Assembly: GCF_021310995.1 (NCBI RefSeq)
Contig: NZ_CP054151.1
Coordinates: 1,033,501 to 1,097,500, forward strand
Direction: 5' to 3'
From: Agrobacterium vaccinii
Lineage (GTDB): Bacteria > Pseudomonadota > Alphaproteobacteria > Rhizobiales > Rhizobiaceae
Length of the DNA stretch: 64,000 nt
Positions within the stretch are counted from its first letter, which is position 1; each line of letters opens with the position of its first letter. The notes beneath the pieces were generated by a model. The model was given only the letters and a program-made list of their open reading frames with translations. It ran no database searches and was not told the origin of the DNA. A program made the translations under genes and the position numbers. Positions 44,744-58,297 of this stretch are shown one piece after another.

Positions 44744-46819
44744 TTGCGTTTGAAAGTCTTCGATGATTTCGATTGGTCGGTTACCCCGATCGGCCCCAAG
44801 GAACAATGGTCTGTCGCTCTTCGTACCACCTACGATCTTATCACCGCTTCCGGGTTTGGCATGTGTGCTGCATGGGGACCTGAAGGAACATTTCTTTACA
44901 ATGAGCCCTATGCGGAGTTTCTCGGCGATCGTCATCCGGCGGCTTTAGGGCAACCTATCGCGCAAGTCTGGCCGGAAATCTGGGACGACATCAAGCCGCT
45001 GGTAAACCGCGCCATGGCAGGCGAAACTATCCGGTTGGAGAACATGCATCTGACCATGACCCGCAACGGCTATGAGGAAGACACCTATTGGACGTTTTCC
45101 TACAGCCCCTTGCGTGACGGTGACGTTGTCTCTGGCTTCCTCAATGTTGCCCATGACACGACGGCTCTTGTCGTCGCACAAAATCGCGACCGGGTTAATG
45201 CTGAACGCGTGCAACTGGCGCTGGGTGCCGGTGCGATCATCGGCACCTGGTTCTGGGACCTGCCGACAGACCGCTTCACCATCGACGCTGCTTTTGCAGA
45301 CAGTTTCGGTCTCGATCAGGCGCTCGGCAGAACAGGTCTGCCGTTAGAACAGATCATAGCGACGGTACATCCCGAAGACCGAGACGGGCTGATCGGCGCC
45401 ATCAACGAAGTCATTGCGCGTGGCGGTGCTTACGCCCATCAGTATCGCGTTCGCCGACGCGATGGGAAATACTACTGGATCGAGGCAAACGGGCGTGTCG
45501 ATTTCGCTGAAGACGGAACTCCGTCCAGTTTTCCGGGTGTCTTGATCGACGTTGAAGAGCGCCGGGCGGTCGAGGCTGAGCGTGACCGTGCCATTTCCAT
45601 GTTGCGCGCGCTCAACGACGGGTTGGAACAACGCGTGTCAGAGCGAACATCCGAGTTGCTGAAAGCCCAGGACGCTTTGCGCCAGTCTCAAAAGATGGAG
45701 GCTGTCGGTCAGTTGACCGGGGGACTGGCCCATGATTTCAACAATCTGCTTGCCGGAATTTCTGGAAGTCTTGAGCTCATGGAGCGCCGATTGTCTCAAG
45801 GGCGCGGCAACGAGTTGGATCGCTATCTGTCCGCGGCACAAGGCGCTGTGAAGCGCGCGGCGGCGCTGACCCACAGACTGTTGGCCTTTTCCAGACGTCA
45901 GACCCTTGATCCCAAGCCGACCGACATCGACAGGTTGATTGCTGGACTTGAAGATTTGATCAAGCGCACGGTCGGACCCGCCGTGGATATTGAGGTCGTC
46001 GAAGCCTCTGGAACGTGGAAAACCCTCGTTGACCCATCTCAGCTCGAAAACGCGGTTCTCAACCTTTGCATCAACGCGCGTGATGCCATGCCGAACGGTG
46101 GGCGCATTACCATCAGAACGGAAAATACACGGCTCGACGCACGGGGCGCCGACGAGAGCGGCCTCCCGGAAGGCGAGTATGTTTGCCTTCGCATCACCGA
46201 CACTGGAACAGGCATTCCAGCCGATGTGCTGGACAAGGTTTTTGAGCCGTTCTTCACGACCAAGCCGCTCGGGCAGGGGACAGGTCTCGGTCTTTCGATG
46301 ATCTATGGATTTGCCCAACAGTCCGGGGGCAAGGTCGAGATATCATCCGAGCAGAATGCAGGAACGACTGTTTCGATTTTCCTGCCTCATCATATCCTTG
46401 ATGGGGAAATCGAAGACGAACGAATCGACACCCGCACGCCTGGTGGTGCGCGGGCGCAGGAGACCGTCCTTGTGGTCGATGATGAGCCGACCGTTCGAAT
46501 GCTGATTTCAGATGTGCTTCAGGAATTTGGCTACACGGTTATCGAGGCCGCAGACAGTGCGACAGGCTTGAAGATTCTGCAGTCTGACGTCGGTATCGAT
46601 CTGCTTGTCAGCGACGTCGGCCTTCCCGGCGGCATGGATGGACGCCAGATGGCAGATGCCGCTCGTCAAAGCCGCCCTGGCCTGAAGGTCCTGTTCGTGA
46701 CGGGCTATGCCGAAAACGCCGCCGTGCGCGACGGAAAGCTAGATCCTGGTATGGCCGTACTGACAAAGCCCTTCGCAGTCGAGACCCTTGCGGCCCAGGT
46801 TCGGGAACTCATAGAGTAG
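44744..46819 (+). CDS. Hybrid sensor histidine kinase with two PAS domains and receiver
   Basis: The start is a TTG, at 44744 or, better spaced from the CAGGAG at 44735-44740, at 44750. The 691-residue protein has an N-terminal PAS-like domain (about residues 10-140), a second PAS/PAC domain (about 155-275), then a coiled linker. HisKA with [19 protein letters not shown] (phospho-His at about 330), a HATPase domain with [11 protein letters not shown] and [12 protein letters not shown], and a C-terminal receiver ([14 protein letters not shown], about 620) complete it. It is soluble, with no membrane segment. No separate response regulator is adjacent. Confidence 0.9.
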   Translation: MRLKVFDDFDWSVTPIGPKEQWSVALRTTYDLITASGFGMCAAWGPEGTFLYNEPYAEFLGDRHPAALGQPIAQVWPEIWDDIKPLVNRAMAGETIRLENMHLTMTRNGYEEDTYWTFSYSPLRDGDVVSGFLNVAHDTTALVVAQNRDRVNAERVQLALGAGAIIGTWFWDLPTDRFTIDAAFADSFGLDQALGRTGLPLEQIIATVHPEDRDGLIGAINEVIARGGAYAHQYRVRRRDGKYYWIEANGRVDFAEDGTPSSFPGVLIDVEERRAVEAERDRAISMLRALNDGLEQRVSERTSELLKAQDALRQSQKMEAVGQLTGGLAHDFNNLLAGISGSLELMERRLSQGRGNELDRYLSAAQGAVKRAAALTHRLLAFSRRQTLDPKPTDIDRLIAGLEDLIKRTVGPAVDIEVVEASGTWKTLVDPSQLENAVLNLCINARDAMPNGGRITIRTENTRLDARGADESGLPEGEYVCLRITDTGTGIPADVLDKVFEPFFTTKPLGQGTGLGLSMIYGFAQQSGGKVEISSEQNAGTTVSIFLPHHILDGEIEDERIDTRTPGGARAQETVLVVDDEPTVRMLISDVLQEFGYTVIEAADSATGLKILQSDVGIDLLVSDVGLPGGMDGRQMADAARQSRPGLKVLFVTGYAENAAVRDGKLDPGMAVLTKPFAVETLAAQVRELIE

Positions 46820-46848
46820 ACGACCACACCAGCGACCACACACCCGTA

Positions 46849-47046
46849 TGAATTGAGCTCTTTGATACCCTTCGGCTTTTTGGCGCGGTCAAGATTCGAG
46901 AACGCCGCGTTCTCCGTGGCGGCAAATTCCTGTGCCAATTCCAAGGCAATCTCGCTGTCGACGTTGATTGCAGAGTTTATCGAGAAGACGGAGCCATACG
47001 TCGATGTAGCAGGCGATTTCGTGGATTGGGATTTCGATCTGGCCAT
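46849..47046 (-). pseudogene. HK97-type phage major-capsid-protein remnant
   Basis: On the minus strand, the stretch from about 46968 to 46849 reads INVDSEIALELAQEFAATEN and AAFSNLDRAKKPKGI. This mirrors the capsid pattern V-D-x-x-x-x-I-A-x-E-L-A-x-x-F-A-x-x-E-x-x-A-F-x-x-G-D-G-x-x-K-P-K-G. The normally invariant GDG is altered. Only about 40 codons remain, inside the space between the kinase and the truncated permease. This suggests a deletion between a prophage and the importer operon. Confidence 0.55.
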
Positions 47047-47655
47047 AGGTCATGGTCGTTTGATCGTCGGACTGGGAGCGGCGGCCATCGCCATGCTGAT
47101 CGGCGTGACAATGGGCGTGATTGCAGGCGTCTTCGGTGGCGTCGCCAACCGTGTCGTCAACTTCATCATCTCCGTGCGCCTTGCTCTGCCATCGCTACTG
47201 CTGGCGCTGGCGATCCTCAATATCGCCGGCTCCGGTGTCGTCATTGTCGTCGTCGTGCTGGCGCTAACCCACTGGGACCGCTTTGCGGTGGTTATGCGCA
47301 CCACGGTGCGCCAAGTCGCCTCGCAGGATTTCGTCACCCGCGCCCGCGCCATGGGCGCATCTGAAGGGCGCGTTATCCGCACTGAAATCCTGCCCAACGT
47401 ATCGAGCCAGATCGTCATCATCTTCACCTTCGAGATGGCGCAGTGCATTCTTGCAGCGGCTGCGCTGAGTTTTCTCGGCCTCGGCATTCAGGCACCGGAA
47501 CCATGCTGGGGGCTGATGATGTCGGAGGGGCGCAGCTTTATCGGCGTCAATCCGTGGCTGATCACCATTGCCGGTTTCACCCTGATGCTTCTCGTGCTGG
47601 CGATCAATCTCGTCGGTGACGGTCTTCGCAACCTGATCGCCCCCAAGGAACGAAC

Positions 47656-47659
<4 letters not shown>
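47047..47659 (+). pseudogene. DppC-type ABC permease, 5'-truncated
   Basis: From about 47048 the frame matches a DppC permease: GRLIVGLGAAAIAMLIGVTM, then VRLALPSLLLALAILN and TRARAMGASEGRVIRTEILPNVSSQI (coupling loop), SFLGLGIQAP and NLVGDGLRNLIAPK. The first membrane segment and the conserved GTDxxGRD region are missing. Sequence upstream in the same frame (from 46853) is the antisense side of the capsid remnant and contributes no homology. No ATG or ribosome site is apparent at the junction. The 3' end overlaps the next gene by ATGA as in an intact operon. Confidence 0.75.
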
Positions 47660-49631
<1,972 letters not shown>

Positions 49632-49635
<4 letters not shown>

Positions 49636-50294
49636 GCCTCATCGATTCCATCGTCGCCCAGGCCGGTTATCGCCGTGGCGGTGCCCCCGTGTATGGCAAG
49701 CCGGATATGGGCACCGCTGCCGTTCTCATCATGAACCTGCAACTGGCCTGGACCTCGCCGGACGCGCCGTTTCGCGGCCTGTTGCCGGGGCAGACGCGAG
49801 ACTTTTTCACCGGGATCGGTGACTTCGCCAAGCTTTGCCGGGCGCGGGGCGCTCGCATCGTCTGGTTTAGAACCACGATGGGGCCATCGGGATCGGAACA
49901 CTATTGGTCGACCTATCTCGACAATTTCGTCGGCCCTGACAAGCGCGGCGGTGCAGCCGCGGCACTCTCCCCCGGCAACCCCATGCACGGGCTCGACCCT
50001 GAAATGCCGGTACATGACCAGGACTGGATCGTAGACAAGCCACGCTTCGATGCCTTTCTGATGACCGATATCGAGGCAAGATTGCGCGCAGACGGACGGC
50101 GCGATCTTATCGTTACAGGGACCGCCACCAATATCTGCTGCGAAAGCACGGTGCGCAGCGCCATGCAGCGCGATTTCCGAACCTGGATGCCCCATGATCT
50201 TGTCTCGGCCCCCACGGAAGACGGCCATATAGCAGGGTTGCGCTCGGTCACGCAAAGTTTTGCAGAGACGGGTGCATCGTCAGGGCTTCTGTGA
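49632..50294 (+). CDS. Isochorismatase-like cysteine hydrolase lacking the catalytic Asp
   Basis: A 220-residue member of the isochorismatase/nicotinamidase fold. The catalytic set is normally Asp, Lys, Cys. Here the first strand reads VLIMNLQ, with Asn35 (codon AAC) where the Asp of V-I-D-x-Q should be. Lys136 (VDKPRFDAF) and Cys169 (TGTATNICCEST) are present. The Asp-to-Asn change would remove the general base, so activity may be lost or changed. It overlaps the double ATPase by ATGA and was probably the amide hydrolase of the imported compound. Confidence 0.85.
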
Positions 50295-50413
50295 TCGTCC
50301 CGCTGAAGGCTATCAAACGGCGCTACTGCGAAAATATGTTGGGGGAACGAGAACCCGCCATCAGCTTTGACGACACGACCTGATTTAAATTAAGTAAAAG
50401 GAAATACAATGCG

Positions 50414-51193
50414 ATGTCAGCGCAGGGTGCTGATCTGTCGGGGTTAACTGACGGTCGAATGTTCAAGAAAGAAAAAGAAACTATGGGCCAACCTCTGTCT
50501 GATCTGCGCATCATCAATGCGGAAACCATCCAGACACGCATCCACACCCAACTGCGCGAATTGCTGATGATGGGTCGTTTTCAGCCGGGCCATCCGCTGA
50601 AGATCATCGAACTGGCAGAGGTTTTTGGCACATCGTCTCAGCCGGTGCGCGAGAGCATTCGCCAGCTCGTCACGGAACGTGCGCTTGAAGCTGCCCCCAA
50701 CCGCAGCGCTCGCGTACCCATCATGACGCTGGACCGTATCGACGATCTGCGCAGGGTCAGGCTCGCCATGGAAACCCTGGCCGCCGAAATGGCAACCGAG
50801 CGCGTCACCGCCAAAGATATCGACAGACTGCAAGGCTTGCTGGACGCAGAAAAGAAGGCGGATGACGCGCGCGACATCCCGACCAGCGTGCAGCTCAACA
50901 TGCAGTTCCACTTCACGCTCTATGCCATCGCCGGCTCCAGCACTCTGATGCCCTTCATCGAAAGCCTCTGGCTCCAGATCGGCCCGGCAATGCGGCAATC
51001 TGCCGACAGTTTCGATGCGCGCGACGGCCGTGGCACTGAACTGCATTTGCGCATCATCGAAGGCCTAACCCAGCGCGACAAGGCCGCGGTATCCCAAGCC
51101 GTGACAGATGACATAAACCGTAGCTTTCAGTTGTTAGTCGCTGAGATGGGCGAACGCGGAAAACAGAATCTGGGCAGCGCGCGAACGCGCTGA
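50414..51193 (+). CDS. GntR-family regulator (FCD/FadR-type)
   Basis: A 259-residue protein; ATGs at 50459 and 50483 are alternative starts. The winged helix is HTQLRELLMMGRFQPGHPLKIIELAEVFGTSSQPVRESIRQL (about residues 38-79). The FCD domain (about 110-240) has FHFTLYAIAGSSTLMPFIESL and LHLRIIEGLTQRD with the metal-ligand His pattern. It follows the importer/hydrolase operon by 119 bp on the same strand and is the likely regulator of that operon. Confidence 0.88.
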   Translation: MSAQGADLSGLTDGRMFKKEKETMGQPLSDLRIINAETIQTRIHTQLRELLMMGRFQPGHPLKIIELAEVFGTSSQPVRESIRQLVTERALEAAPNRSARVPIMTLDRIDDLRRVRLAMETLAAEMATERVTAKDIDRLQGLLDAEKKADDARDIPTSVQLNMQFHFTLYAIAGSSTLMPFIESLWLQIGPAMRQSADSFDARDGRGTELHLRIIEGLTQRDKAAVSQAVTDDINRSFQLLVAEMGERGKQNLGSARTR

Positions 51194-51613
51194 CGGTTTG
51201 CGCAGATTTATGCATGATTGGTTGGACGAACCTGCCCGCTCTGGGACAAGCAGACCATGTTCTCAATCACGCGCTTTGGGTTCTAAAAGCTATTGCCGTC
51301 GACAAGCGTTTAACCCGCTTATCTAGGTCGGCTTATGGGAGCGTGTGGCTGCTCACCAGACGGTTAGCTTTCAGGGGGTAAGTTTCGGGCTGACCTCATT
51401 CATCGCTTGGCAAATCTCTCTTTTTTCATTCTGCATCATCCCCATAACCCAGACAAAAATGTAGAAATAGATTCCGTTTTTCCTGGCGATGCTGTAGCGT
51501 CGAAAGACTAAGTCACGTCTGTTGATGTAGGCATTACGGAAACTCGCCGCAGTGAATGAAACTCCTCATTATCAAGACCATGCGCTGGGGTGTGTTGGAC
51601 ACCGACTGGATCT
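51194..51613. other. Intergenic region, 420 bp, with a start-less open frame on the minus strand
   Basis: A 64-codon open stretch without an initiator (minus, about 51371-51565) reads RNAYINRRDLVFRRYSIARK and then NGIYFYIFVWVMGMMQNEKR. It could be a gene remnant but matches no family I know. Nothing else was recognised. Confidence 0.35.
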
Positions 51614-52660
51614 ATGACGGTCGAAAAAAAACAGACTTTGAAGGATGTCGCCCGTGCGGCGAATGTCTCTCTTAGCACGGCCTCACACGCCATAAATGGG
51701 ACTGCCAAGCTTACAGTTGATGTCCGTGAACGGGTGTTGGAAGCTGCCCGCTCCCTTGGCTATCTGGAAAGTCGCAGACAAAAAGCAACCATCACCACTT
51801 TGCGCGTGGTGCTGCTGGCAATGACCAATGACGCAGCTCCACAAAGCGATCTCAACATGGTGAGCTGGACGATGCTGAACGGGTTTCGTCGCGCATGCGA
51901 AACGCGTGGCGTGCGCATTGTTCCACTCATCAGCCCCAGCAACAAAATAGATGCGGACGAGGTTCGTGAAGCTGCGGAAACCGGCAATGTTGATGGCATT
52001 GTCATTTTGAACGACGATAGACAAGACCTCGTGCAAAAGCTGTCATCTCAGCAGAGACCGGTCGTTTTGATCAATGGCGAAGACCCTGCGATGGTCGTGG
52101 ATACCGTGACTGCCGAGAACCGTTTCGGCGCACGCCTTGGCATAGAGCAGTTACTGAATGTCGGTCACCGGACAATATTGCATATTACATGGAAAGGTCG
52201 CACCACGATCCGCCGTCGCTATGATGGATATAATGATGCGTTTCTGGCTGCAGGCCTTCCGCTTCCCATCAATATGGTCTTCGAAGCTGATGGCTATGAG
52301 CCCAGCCACGGTCAAGCGGCCATCCGTCACCTTCTCGAAGAAGAGCTGCCGCTTCGCGGCGCGACGGCGATTTTCTGTGCTGCGGATAATCTCGCGCTTG
52401 GCTGTCTAAAGGCATTGTCGGACGCTGGCGTCAGCGTTCCCAAAGACATTTCGGTGCTGGGCTTTGACGATATCATGCCCGCAGCCTTCAGTTTTCCACC
52501 GCTCAGCACAATTCAGTTGCCAGCTGACAGGTTGGGTGGTGCTGCATTGTCTTTGCTGGAACAACGGCTTCTTGCGAACGATCCGTCACGTCCAGCACAC
52601 CGTCTGGAACTTGGATGTCGTCTCATTCTCAGGGATAGCATCGCGCCACCCCCGAGATAG
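51614..52660 (+). CDS. LacI-family transcriptional regulator
   Basis: The ATG at 51614 yields 348 residues; the frame is open to 51590. The helix-turn-helix is TLKDVARAANVSLSTASHAINGT (about residues 8-30), followed by the hinge helix VRERVLEAARSLGY. The effector domain (from about 58) has ATAIFCAADNLALGCLKAL and ISVLGFDDIMPAAF. It is convergent with the pectin-oligomer importer operon and ends 11 bp from it. It is the probable repressor of that locus, with a twin operator at 60842-60998. Confidence 0.9.
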   Translation: MTVEKKQTLKDVARAANVSLSTASHAINGTAKLTVDVRERVLEAARSLGYLESRRQKATITTLRVVLLAMTNDAAPQSDLNMVSWTMLNGFRRACETRGVRIVPLISPSNKIDADEVREAAETGNVDGIVILNDDRQDLVQKLSSQQRPVVLINGEDPAMVVDTVTAENRFGARLGIEQLLNVGHRTILHITWKGRTTIRRRYDGYNDAFLAAGLPLPINMVFEADGYEPSHGQAAIRHLLEEELPLRGATAIFCAADNLALGCLKALSDAGVSVPKDISVLGFDDIMPAAFSFPPLSTIQLPADRLGGAALSLLEQRLLANDPSRPAHRLELGCRLILRDSIAPPPR

Positions 52661-52671
52661 GACAATTCCTC

Positions 52672-53730
52672 TTACTTCATTCCCGTGCCGGAAATGCCGG
52701 TGGTGATATACCGCTGAAGAAACAGGAAGACGACCGTCACAGGCGCAAGACTGAGGAACGTCATCGCCAGAATATAGTGCCACTGCACGGAAAACTCGCC
52801 TTGGAATGCGTTCAGCCCAACTTGAAGCGTAAAGTTTTCACGGCTGCTCAACACGATGAGGGGCCAGAGAAAGTCGTTCCAACGCCATAGCACCGAAAAG
52901 ATCGCCAGAACGGCGAGGGCCGGTGCCGTCAGCGGCAGAATGATACGCCAGAAAATCCGGAACTCACTGGCCGCATCTACGCGAGCCGCCTCGATGAGCT
53001 CATCGGGAATGGTCAACATATATTGCCTGAGAAGAAACACCCCGGTTGGTGTAGCAACCGTGGGAATGATGACGCCCCAGAGATTATCGACAAGCCCGAC
53101 ACCAACGATGACAAGATAAGCTGGGACCATCACAACGGTCAGCGGGATCATGAGCGTCGAGATAATTAGCACAAAGATCGCCTTATCACCCCGGAATTTG
53201 TATTTTGACAGGGCAAACGCCGCCATCGCGTTGACTATCAACGTCAGGATAGTCGCAACAACAGTCACAAAAACCGAGTTTTTCAGGAATGTCAGGAAGC
53301 TGAACCGCGTCAGCGGGTCCGTGAAGTTCTGCGTTGCTACCGTCAGGCGCTGGACGGGTGTTATCTCTCGCGTATCGACATTAACTGGCGGGCCGGGGTT
53401 TGCCGGGTCGACCATCTGCGCTCGCAAGCCGATGCGCCGCACCATCGCCATTTCTTTTGTCTCGCCATCGACAGGTGCATTCCACAGGCTGAGTGGGCGA
53501 TCATAGCCCTGAACCTCGACTTGAACGGCTGCACGCGGCAACAAGCTCGGCGGAAAGCGCGTGATTTCCGCTTCCGGTTTCAGCGAAGACATGGCCGCCC
53601 AGACGACGGGCACGAGTACCGCTATTGTCCCGCCAACAAGCCAAACCCAAGAGAGAATGTCAGTGAGCCCGATGCGCCCGGGACGGCGGGTTCTGGTTAA
53701 AAAGCCGATCGCGTTTCGATTGCCAGACAT
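52672..53730 (-). CDS. Sugar ABC transporter permease (MalG/UgpE-like)
   Basis: A 352-residue permease, longer than usual because of a periplasmic insertion of about 90 residues (roughly 55-140; FPPSLLPRAAVQVEVQGYDR) after membrane segment one (about 24-48). The coupling loop is DELIEAARVDAASEFRIFWRIILPLTAPAL (about 247-276). It is the last gene of the operon and starts 2 bp after the partner permease. A large periplasmic loop in the first half is seen in some oligosaccharide importers. Confidence 0.9.
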   Translation of the reverse strand: MSGNRNAIGFLTRTRRPGRIGLTDILSWVWLVGGTIAVLVPVVWAAMSSLKPEAEITRFPPSLLPRAAVQVEVQGYDRPLSLWNAPVDGETKEMAMVRRIGLRAQMVDPANPGPPVNVDTREITPVQRLTVATQNFTDPLTRFSFLTFLKNSVFVTVVATILTLIVNAMAAFALSKYKFRGDKAIFVLIISTLMIPLTVVMVPAYLVIVGVGLVDNLWGVIIPTVATPTGVFLLRQYMLTIPDELIEAARVDAASEFRIFWRIILPLTAPALAVLAIFSVLWRWNDFLWPLIVLSSRENFTLQVGLNAFQGEFSVQWHYILAMTFLSLAPVTVVFLFLQRYITTGISGTGMK

Positions 53731-53732
53731 GG

Positions 53733-54728
53733 TCAGGACTCCATCTTTCGGCCAAGGCGCAGTTGCACGAGCGTCAACACCAGCAGGACAAGCCCCATGA
53801 GAACGGAGGCGGCGGAAGCAAGGCCGAACAGTCGCAGATCGCTGCCGAAGGCCATCTGGTAAATATACTGCACGACAAACGTATTGGCCGTGCCAGGGCC
53901 ACCACCATTGGTCAAAACCCAGGCTTCATCAAAAATCTGCACGGAACGGATCATCAGCAGGATCAGAACCACGAGCAGATTGGGCGCTAGCAAAGGCAGG
54001 GTGATGCGCAGCAGAACGCGCCGGGGTGACGCCGCATCAATGGCTGCAGCCTCATAGAGATCCTTTGGAATGGCCTGGAGGCCTGCCAGCAGGATCAGCG
54101 TGTAAAATCCCATGTGGAACCAGACGGATACAACCACGACAAAGAACCGCGACCAGCCAACATCCAGCAGGAAAATTTCTGGAGGCACGCCCAGCATTTG
54201 CAGAAAGGCATTAAGCAGGCCATTTCGATCAAGAAACCATTTCCAGATGAGTCCAATGACGACCGGAGACAGCAGGACTGGATAGAAAAACATCGCTCGA
54301 AAAAAGCCACGCGCGGCCATAGCCCGATTGAGAATGAGTGCGGTAATCAGCGCCACCAACAACGTTGCCACGACATTGAAGGCGACGAACCACAGCGTAT
54401 TCCAGACCGCGGTCCAGAACAGGGATTCCTGGCAACTTCCCGGTTCCATATAGCTTGTGCAATCCAGCAGTTTGCTGAAATTGTCGAAGCCAACATAGGG
54501 CCTGTTGGTTATCAGAAGTTCCGTACCGCCGGTAAAGGCATAACCTACGGCAATGGCTATCGGGAGAAAGGTGAAAATGCCGAAGAGGACCATGTTCGGC
54601 ATCAAGAAGAGATACGGCATGCGTTTTCTGCCGATAAGCCGCTCCACGACATTGATCGGTCGCTCCACGAGTGCCATCCCGCCCTCAAGAGCGCGGTCGG
54701 CGAGCTGGGCAATCCTCTGGCGAGTCAT
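53733..54728 (-). CDS. Sugar ABC transporter permease (MalF/UgpA-like)
   Basis: The ATG at 54728 follows AAAGGGG; the frame is open to 54959. The 331-residue permease has its first membrane segment at about residues 43-65 (LFLMPNMVLFGIFTFLPIAI). Its coupling loop is KDLYEAAAIDAASPRRVLLRITLPLLAPNL (about 228-257). It starts just after the ATPase stop (TGA 54730-54732), so they are coupled. The conserved LTNGGGPGTAN is typical of this subunit. Confidence 0.9.
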   Translation of the reverse strand: MTRQRIAQLADRALEGGMALVERPINVVERLIGRKRMPYLFLMPNMVLFGIFTFLPIAIAVGYAFTGGTELLITNRPYVGFDNFSKLLDCTSYMEPGSCQESLFWTAVWNTLWFVAFNVVATLLVALITALILNRAMAARGFFRAMFFYPVLLSPVVIGLIWKWFLDRNGLLNAFLQMLGVPPEIFLLDVGWSRFFVVVVSVWFHMGFYTLILLAGLQAIPKDLYEAAAIDAASPRRVLLRITLPLLAPNLLVVLILLMIRSVQIFDEAWVLTNGGGPGTANTFVVQYIYQMAFGSDLRLFGLASAASVLMGLVLLVLTLVQLRLGRKMES

Positions 54729-54729
54729 A

Positions 54730-55835
<1,106 letters not shown>

Positions 55836-55839
<4 letters not shown>

Positions 55840-57188
55840 CTGCTCCCTTCAAGCGTACGCGTCATCGTGACGATTTCATTTACGTTCCAGCCAACTGGCA
55901 AAGGTTTTGTTCTGTTCATATCAACATCACTCGTCGTCAGGCGGTGAACACCAGCAAGATAGATCGCAGGCATGCCACCGGGATAATCTTCAAGACCGAT
56001 AACGCGCCCATCCGAACCCAACGTCCACGCATTTGCCCGCCCCGCAGCGTCTACGCTCGGAGCAATATCCGCATTGGTCGGTCGAAGATCGTATCGACGA
56101 CCTGTTCCAAGTTTTCCTGCAGCTTGGCGCAATGAAATATGGTTCAGTACAACGTTGTGGATTCCTGCATCGGAGGTGGAAATGAGGTTGATTGCCCCCT
56201 CCATGCGACCGGTGAGGTTTTCTACAGCAAGGTTTTCGATCCTGCCTGCAGGACGATCCGGCTTTCTGTCCACCACCGTTACCGTCAGTGCTTCGCCTGA
56301 TCCCCAAAAACCGTCCCTCGTCTCCTGGCAATCGACCTCTATTCTGGAAAAACGAATATTTCGCATTTCGCCACCGTCTCGTGAAAACAGCCCAAGCCCA
56401 CGATTGGAGTCAATCACTTGGCAGTCCTCGAACGTTACATTCAGGAAGTCGCCGAAAGATTCTGTGCCAAGCTTAAGGGCACAGCTGAGGCTGGACACTT
56501 TGCAATGACGGACACTGACATTCTCACATACACCCACGGCGCGCCCATCTGCACCGGCACTGGTCTTGAGGCAAATACCATCGTCCGCCGTTGAGATATC
56601 GCACGCCTCAATCACCACCTCGCGGCACGAATCCAGCACGATCCCGTCTGTGTTGGGCAGGCGACGGTTGTTGAGAATGCAGACCTGACGGACAAGCAGA
56701 TTTTCGCAATTGACCATATGCAACGTCCACATGGGCGAGTTGGCCACCGTGAAGTCCTGTAGTCGCACGTTTTGGCAATGTTCAAGCACCATGACTCGAG
56801 GGCGAAAATGTGCGGGAATATAGGTTCCCATCGCCTCGTCATTGCCAATGATGAAACTCTCTCCGCCGGCTTCTATCCGACCGGAGCCGGTAACGCTGAT
56901 ATTCTGCGCGCCTACGGCGACGATCATGGCCCTATCCGACTTTTCGGCAAAAACCGAAACAGGCATGTCGATATATGCGTCGTAATCCGCAAGGAATTCG
57001 AGGATCGCATCATTTTCAAGATGTAATTCAACGTCGCTTTTCAGGCAAAGGCCACCGCTGACGTGCCGACCAGCCGACAGCGTAACGCGCCCACCACCGT
57101 TGCGTGACGCGCCGTCAATTGCGCGTTGGATGTCAGCGGTCGCATCTTCGTTCTTCGCCTTGATGGCAATATCGACACGGGCGCTCAT
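55836..57188 (-). CDS. Glycoside hydrolase family 28 (polygalacturonase-like)
   Basis: A 450-residue right-handed beta-helix protein without a signal peptide. The GH28 catalytic acids are in PNTDG (Asp181) and TADDG (Asp202, Asp203). The later CALKLGTESFG stands where most members have GHG, as in several exo-acting or rhamnogalacturonan-type relatives. Being cytoplasmic, it must trim imported oligomers rather than pectin outside the cell. It overlaps both neighbours by ATGA. It resembles the plant-inducible picA-type polygalacturonase genes of Agrobacterium in broad family only. Confidence 0.88.
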
Positions 57189-58297
57189 GCCGCCATGTTC
57201 TCTTCAAGGAAAACGTCCGTCAGCAGCAGCATCGTCAGCGCCTGACCATAGGGCGTGGGCAGGTTGGGAATACGACGATAGAAATCTAGATCATGTCCCA
57301 TAGGGGTGCCGTCGGAAACACCATGGACAACGCCTTGCGCATCGATATTGCCCAACACCGCCGCTAATGCCCGTTCTGCGTTCGGCCGGTCGTCGGGGTC
57401 GAGAATTCCGGATTTGATGCCGCGCAGAATTCCATAAGCGATGCCTGCGGTTGCCGATGTCTCGACGGGGGATGTCGGGTCATCCACAAGCGTGTGAAAC
57501 ATGCCGTCCTGCCGCTGATAACGAAGCAGGGAACGCACCTGGCTTGCAAGAACATTTGCAAGAAAGCGCTTGTCCTTCTCGTCCATGGACGGCACGAGTT
57601 CGAAAAGTTCCGGGATGGCAACGGTGATCCACGAATTGCCGCGCGCCCAGAAGGCATTTGCAAAATTGTGGCGCCCGTTGAAAGTCCAGCCGTGATACCA
57701 AAGCCCGGTCACTGGATCGGACAGATAACGTGCGTGGACCATAAATTGATAGATGGCTTCATCGATCCAGTCCTGCCGCTTGCAGACGACACCGGCACGG
57801 GCAAGAAACAGGCAGGCCATAAAAAGCGTGTCGTCCCACAGCTCTCCATCGTTCAAGCGCTCCTTGACCACATGCTGGAATCCACCATCCTCAGTTTTGG
57901 GAAGCTCATGGACAAGCCACTGTGCCCAATCCTCCACCAGCGCCCGGAAATCCGGGCGATCTACGTGTTCGGTCAAAATGACCAGCGGCAGCATGGGCGC
58001 GGAACTGTTGATCTGGCGCGGCGGCAAACCGCGTTCGATTTGCCAGCTATACCAGTCCACCAGATTGCCGATGGCGTTTTGATCCTCTGCCGCCAGTGCT
58101 CTTCGCAGGAAGCCATAGAGACCGACACCGACCTCCCAATCCCATTCGTCGAATTGAATTTTTCCATCCGCACCACCAGTGGAGAGCCCCTCCTGAATGC
58201 CCTTTAACCGGCTGAAAGCAGCAGCGACGTTATCGATGGTCTTTTGGAGATCATGTTTGTGCACGGGGGCATGGTTCATATCGCTAATTCCAGTCAT
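57185..58297 (-). CDS. GH88/GH105-type unsaturated glycuronyl hydrolase (YteR-like)
   Basis: A 370-residue (alpha/alpha)6-barrel protein. NSSAPMLPLVIL (about residues 97-108) and ELWDDTLFMACLFLAR (about 152-167) are the family's conserved segments; the latter carries the catalytic Asp. WYHGWTFNG and FWARGNSWITVAIPEL line the substrate groove. There is no signal peptide. It should remove the 4,5-unsaturated uronic acid from imported (rhamno)galacturonan oligomers made by lyases. It lies between the GH28 gene and the 840-residue gene with four-base overlaps on both sides. Confidence 0.88.
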   Translation of the reverse strand: MTGISDMNHAPVHKHDLQKTIDNVAAAFSRLKGIQEGLSTGGADGKIQFDEWDWEVGVGLYGFLRRALAAEDQNAIGNLVDWYSWQIERGLPPRQINSSAPMLPLVILTEHVDRPDFRALVEDWAQWLVHELPKTEDGGFQHVVKERLNDGELWDDTLFMACLFLARAGVVCKRQDWIDEAIYQFMVHARYLSDPVTGLWYHGWTFNGRHNFANAFWARGNSWITVAIPELFELVPSMDEKDKRFLANVLASQVRSLLRYQRQDGMFHTLVDDPTSPVETSATAGIAYGILRGIKSGILDPDDRPNAERALAAVLGNIDAQGVVHGVSDGTPMGHDLDFYRRIPNLPTPYGQALTMLLLTDVFLEENMAA